Assembly: GCA_021106775.1 (NCBI GenBank)
Contig: JAIOTL010000337.1
Span: 1-7,878 of the forward strand
Reading direction: 5' to 3'
Source: Planctomycetota bacterium
GTDB lineage: Bacteria; Planctomycetota; UBA8742; SKZP01; JAIOTL01
DNA: 7,878 nt
A model generated the notes under the pieces. The model had not been told where the DNA came from, searched no databases, and worked only from the letters and a program-made list of their open reading frames with translations. The position numbers and the translations under genes were made by a program. This document shows, in pieces, positions 6,822-7,878 of this stretch (position 1 is its first letter; every line of letters begins with the position of its first letter).

Positions 6822-6850
6822 TTAAAATTTATGGGATTAAGCCATATAAA
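6822..6850 (+). promoter_or_regulatory. Candidate promoter for the ASH-domain lipoprotein gene
   Basis: TTAAAA (6822-6827, four of six consensus bases) and TATAAA (6845-6850, five of six) stand 17 bases apart, about 56 bases before the ATG at 6907. The spacing is ideal, but the region is so AT-rich that such pairs are expected by chance. Only a weak TAGG lies just before the start codon. Confidence 0.25.
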
Positions 6851-6906
6851 TCAGTTATAGTTCAGTAGAAATTGAAGATAATTTATGCCCTTAACATAGG
6901 TTTCAT

Positions 6907-7878
6907 ATGAATCGGTTCATCATTTTAGTTCTTTTTGGCATATTGTTCTTATTTCCCGCATGCAATGTTGATATCAATGTAACAAGAACGGAAATCAGAA
7001 TTCGCCAAGCATCCAAAATCATTCCTTGCTCGACTGGGTTTTATGATTTTGGCAATGTGACTGTAAACTCTTCAAGCGCAGCAATTTCCTTCACAGTTGA
7101 AAATATCGGTATGTCGACTTTATATCTCCAAGGATCTCCGATCCTTGAGATAAAAGGACAAAATTCTTCGGAATTCAGCACAAGTACAAGTTCTACAAGT
7201 AGGACAATAATACCTGGCAACAACACAACTTTCACGATCACGTTTCGCCCAACAAGCACAGGAAATAAGACTGCAACAGTTTCAATACCTAACAATGACA
7301 GAAATGAGAATCCTTATGTATTCATCATCAAAGGAATTAGCGTTGCTGTGATAAACCTTCCAGAAATCAACGTAAAACAAGGTTCAAACAACATTCCCAG
7401 TTTAACCGGTTCTTTTGATTTCGGTAATACATTCCTTGGTTCATCAAGTATTAATGTAATTTTCACGATTGAGAATTTAGGATCTATAGATTTAAATCTA
7501 ACAGGCAGTCCAAATAAAATCATTAAAAATGGTAATGATATATCTTTTTTCACGATTGACCAAAATTCAACAAATACGCCCGTACCAGCTGGATTTTCAA
7601 CAACATTTACGATTTCATTCAAACCAGCTGATATTGGTGCAAAATCAATAACAATTTTGATATCAAATAATGACAGCGATGAAAATCCTTACACTTTCAC
7701 TGTTACAGGAACAGGCACAATAGAACCTCTCCCAGAAATAAATATTAAGCAAGGTAACGACGATATTCCCTGTTATACAGGTTTTTATGATTTTGGTAGT
7801 TTTTCTGTAAATTCTTCAAGCGAAGCAATTATTTTCACAATTGAGAATATTGGATATGCAGATTTGAATTTAACAGGT
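6907..7878 (+). CDS. Lipoprotein with tandem ASH/choice-of-anchor-D domains (3' end missing)
   Basis: An ATG at 6907 opens a frame that is still open at the window edge (324 codons visible). Residues 1-19 are a lipoprotein signal: MNR, a long hydrophobic core, then the lipobox FPAC with C19 as the lipidated residue, so the protein is probably anchored in the outer or cell-surface membrane. Three ASH-like beta-sandwiches follow at about 25-144, 150-272 and 276 to the edge. Each opens with a Q-x-S/G segment (PEINVKQG, PEINIKQG), then (G)xYDFG or SFDFG, FT(V/I)ENxG and SGSP/QGSP-like turns, and ends NP-Y-x-F-x-x-x-G. Such domains are structural spacers in large surface proteins. The first domain aligns throughout with the ASH domain of the gene at the left edge, so this gene may also continue into an FG-GAP propeller; that part is inference. 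Confidence 0.85.
   Translation, partial: MNRFIILVLFGILFLFPACNVDINVTRTEIRIRQASKIIPCSTGFYDFGNVTVNSSSAAISFTVENIGMSTLYLQGSPILEIKGQNSSEFSTSTSSTSRTIIPGNNTTFTITFRPTSTGNKTATVSIPNNDRNENPYVFIIKGISVAVINLPEINVKQGSNNIPSLTGSFDFGNTFLGSSSINVIFTIENLGSIDLNLTGSPNKIIKNGNDISFFTIDQNSTNTPVPAGFSTTFTISFKPADIGAKSITILISNNDSDENPYTFTVTGTGTIEPLPEINIKQGNDDIPCYTGFYDFGSFSVNSSSEAIIFTIENIGYADLNLTG
7033..7110 (+). repeat. 78-base in-frame repeat, copy A (copy B at 7777-7854)
   Basis: Bases 7033-7110 in the first ASH domain and 7777-7854 in the third align without gaps over 78 bases, with roughly four in five bases alike. Both encode TGFYDFG, then VNSSS and AI-F-ENIG. The second domain is more diverged in the same segment. This points to duplication of domain 1 to give domain 3 more recently than domain 2, or to gene conversion. 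Confidence 0.6.
7777..7854 (+). repeat. 78-base in-frame repeat, copy B (copy A at 7033-7110)
   Basis: This is the matching copy in the third ASH domain, encoding TGFYDFGSFSVNSSSEA and the following strand (FTIENIG). It shares frame and length with copy A. Confidence 0.6.

Noticed and set aside
7041..7622. Two reverse-strand frames of 84 and 102 codons
   Set aside because: They are antisense to the ASH-domain lipoprotein, which reads without a break through the same bases.

Overview
The window is AT-rich bacterial DNA with low coding density. It looks like the accessory part of a genome rich in large exported repeat proteins. Three things suggest a didermal bacterium of the Planctomycetota/Lentisphaerota/Bacteroidota-like kind: tandem choice-of-anchor-D (ASH-type) domains joined to an FG-GAP beta-propeller, a lipoprotein signal, and a very large secreted HEAT-repeat protein. 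The lineage is inferred from protein style only; no marker gene is present. At least one start has a good Shine-Dalgarno (GAGGA, 7 bases before the ATG at 6361).

Layout, left to right. Bases 1-1697 (+) hold the 3' part of an exported protein: one ASH-like domain, then a seven-motif FG-GAP propeller ending exactly at the stop codon. Bases 1698-2373 lack a convincing gene but hold five copies of the heptamer TGGGACA/TGTCCCA, two of them inside an imperfect hairpin. Bases 2374-3117 (-) encode a FokI-like PD-(D/E)XK nuclease domain. Its open frame runs to 3192 with no ATG, so it is probably the 3' remnant of a longer restriction endonuclease. Bases 3193-3502 are non-coding. Bases 3503-6361 (-) encode a 952-residue secreted HEAT-repeat protein, the only full-length large gene in the window. 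Bases 6561-6803 (-) carry the decayed C-terminal end of a tyrosine recombinase. Bases 6907-7878 (+) are the 5' part of a lipoprotein made of tandem ASH-like domains, running off the right edge.

The two genes at the edges are paralogues in the same orientation: their ASH domains align along their whole length. Between them lies about 5.2 kb of opposite-strand genes and mobile-DNA debris (integrase tail, truncated nuclease, possible insertion-sequence end). The simplest reading is a family of surface or exported repeat proteins into which mobile DNA inserted and then decayed. The genes do not form an evident operon or pathway. I see no clear sign of a complete new defence or mobile system. The most unusual items are the truncated FokI-like nuclease and the TGGGACA cluster.
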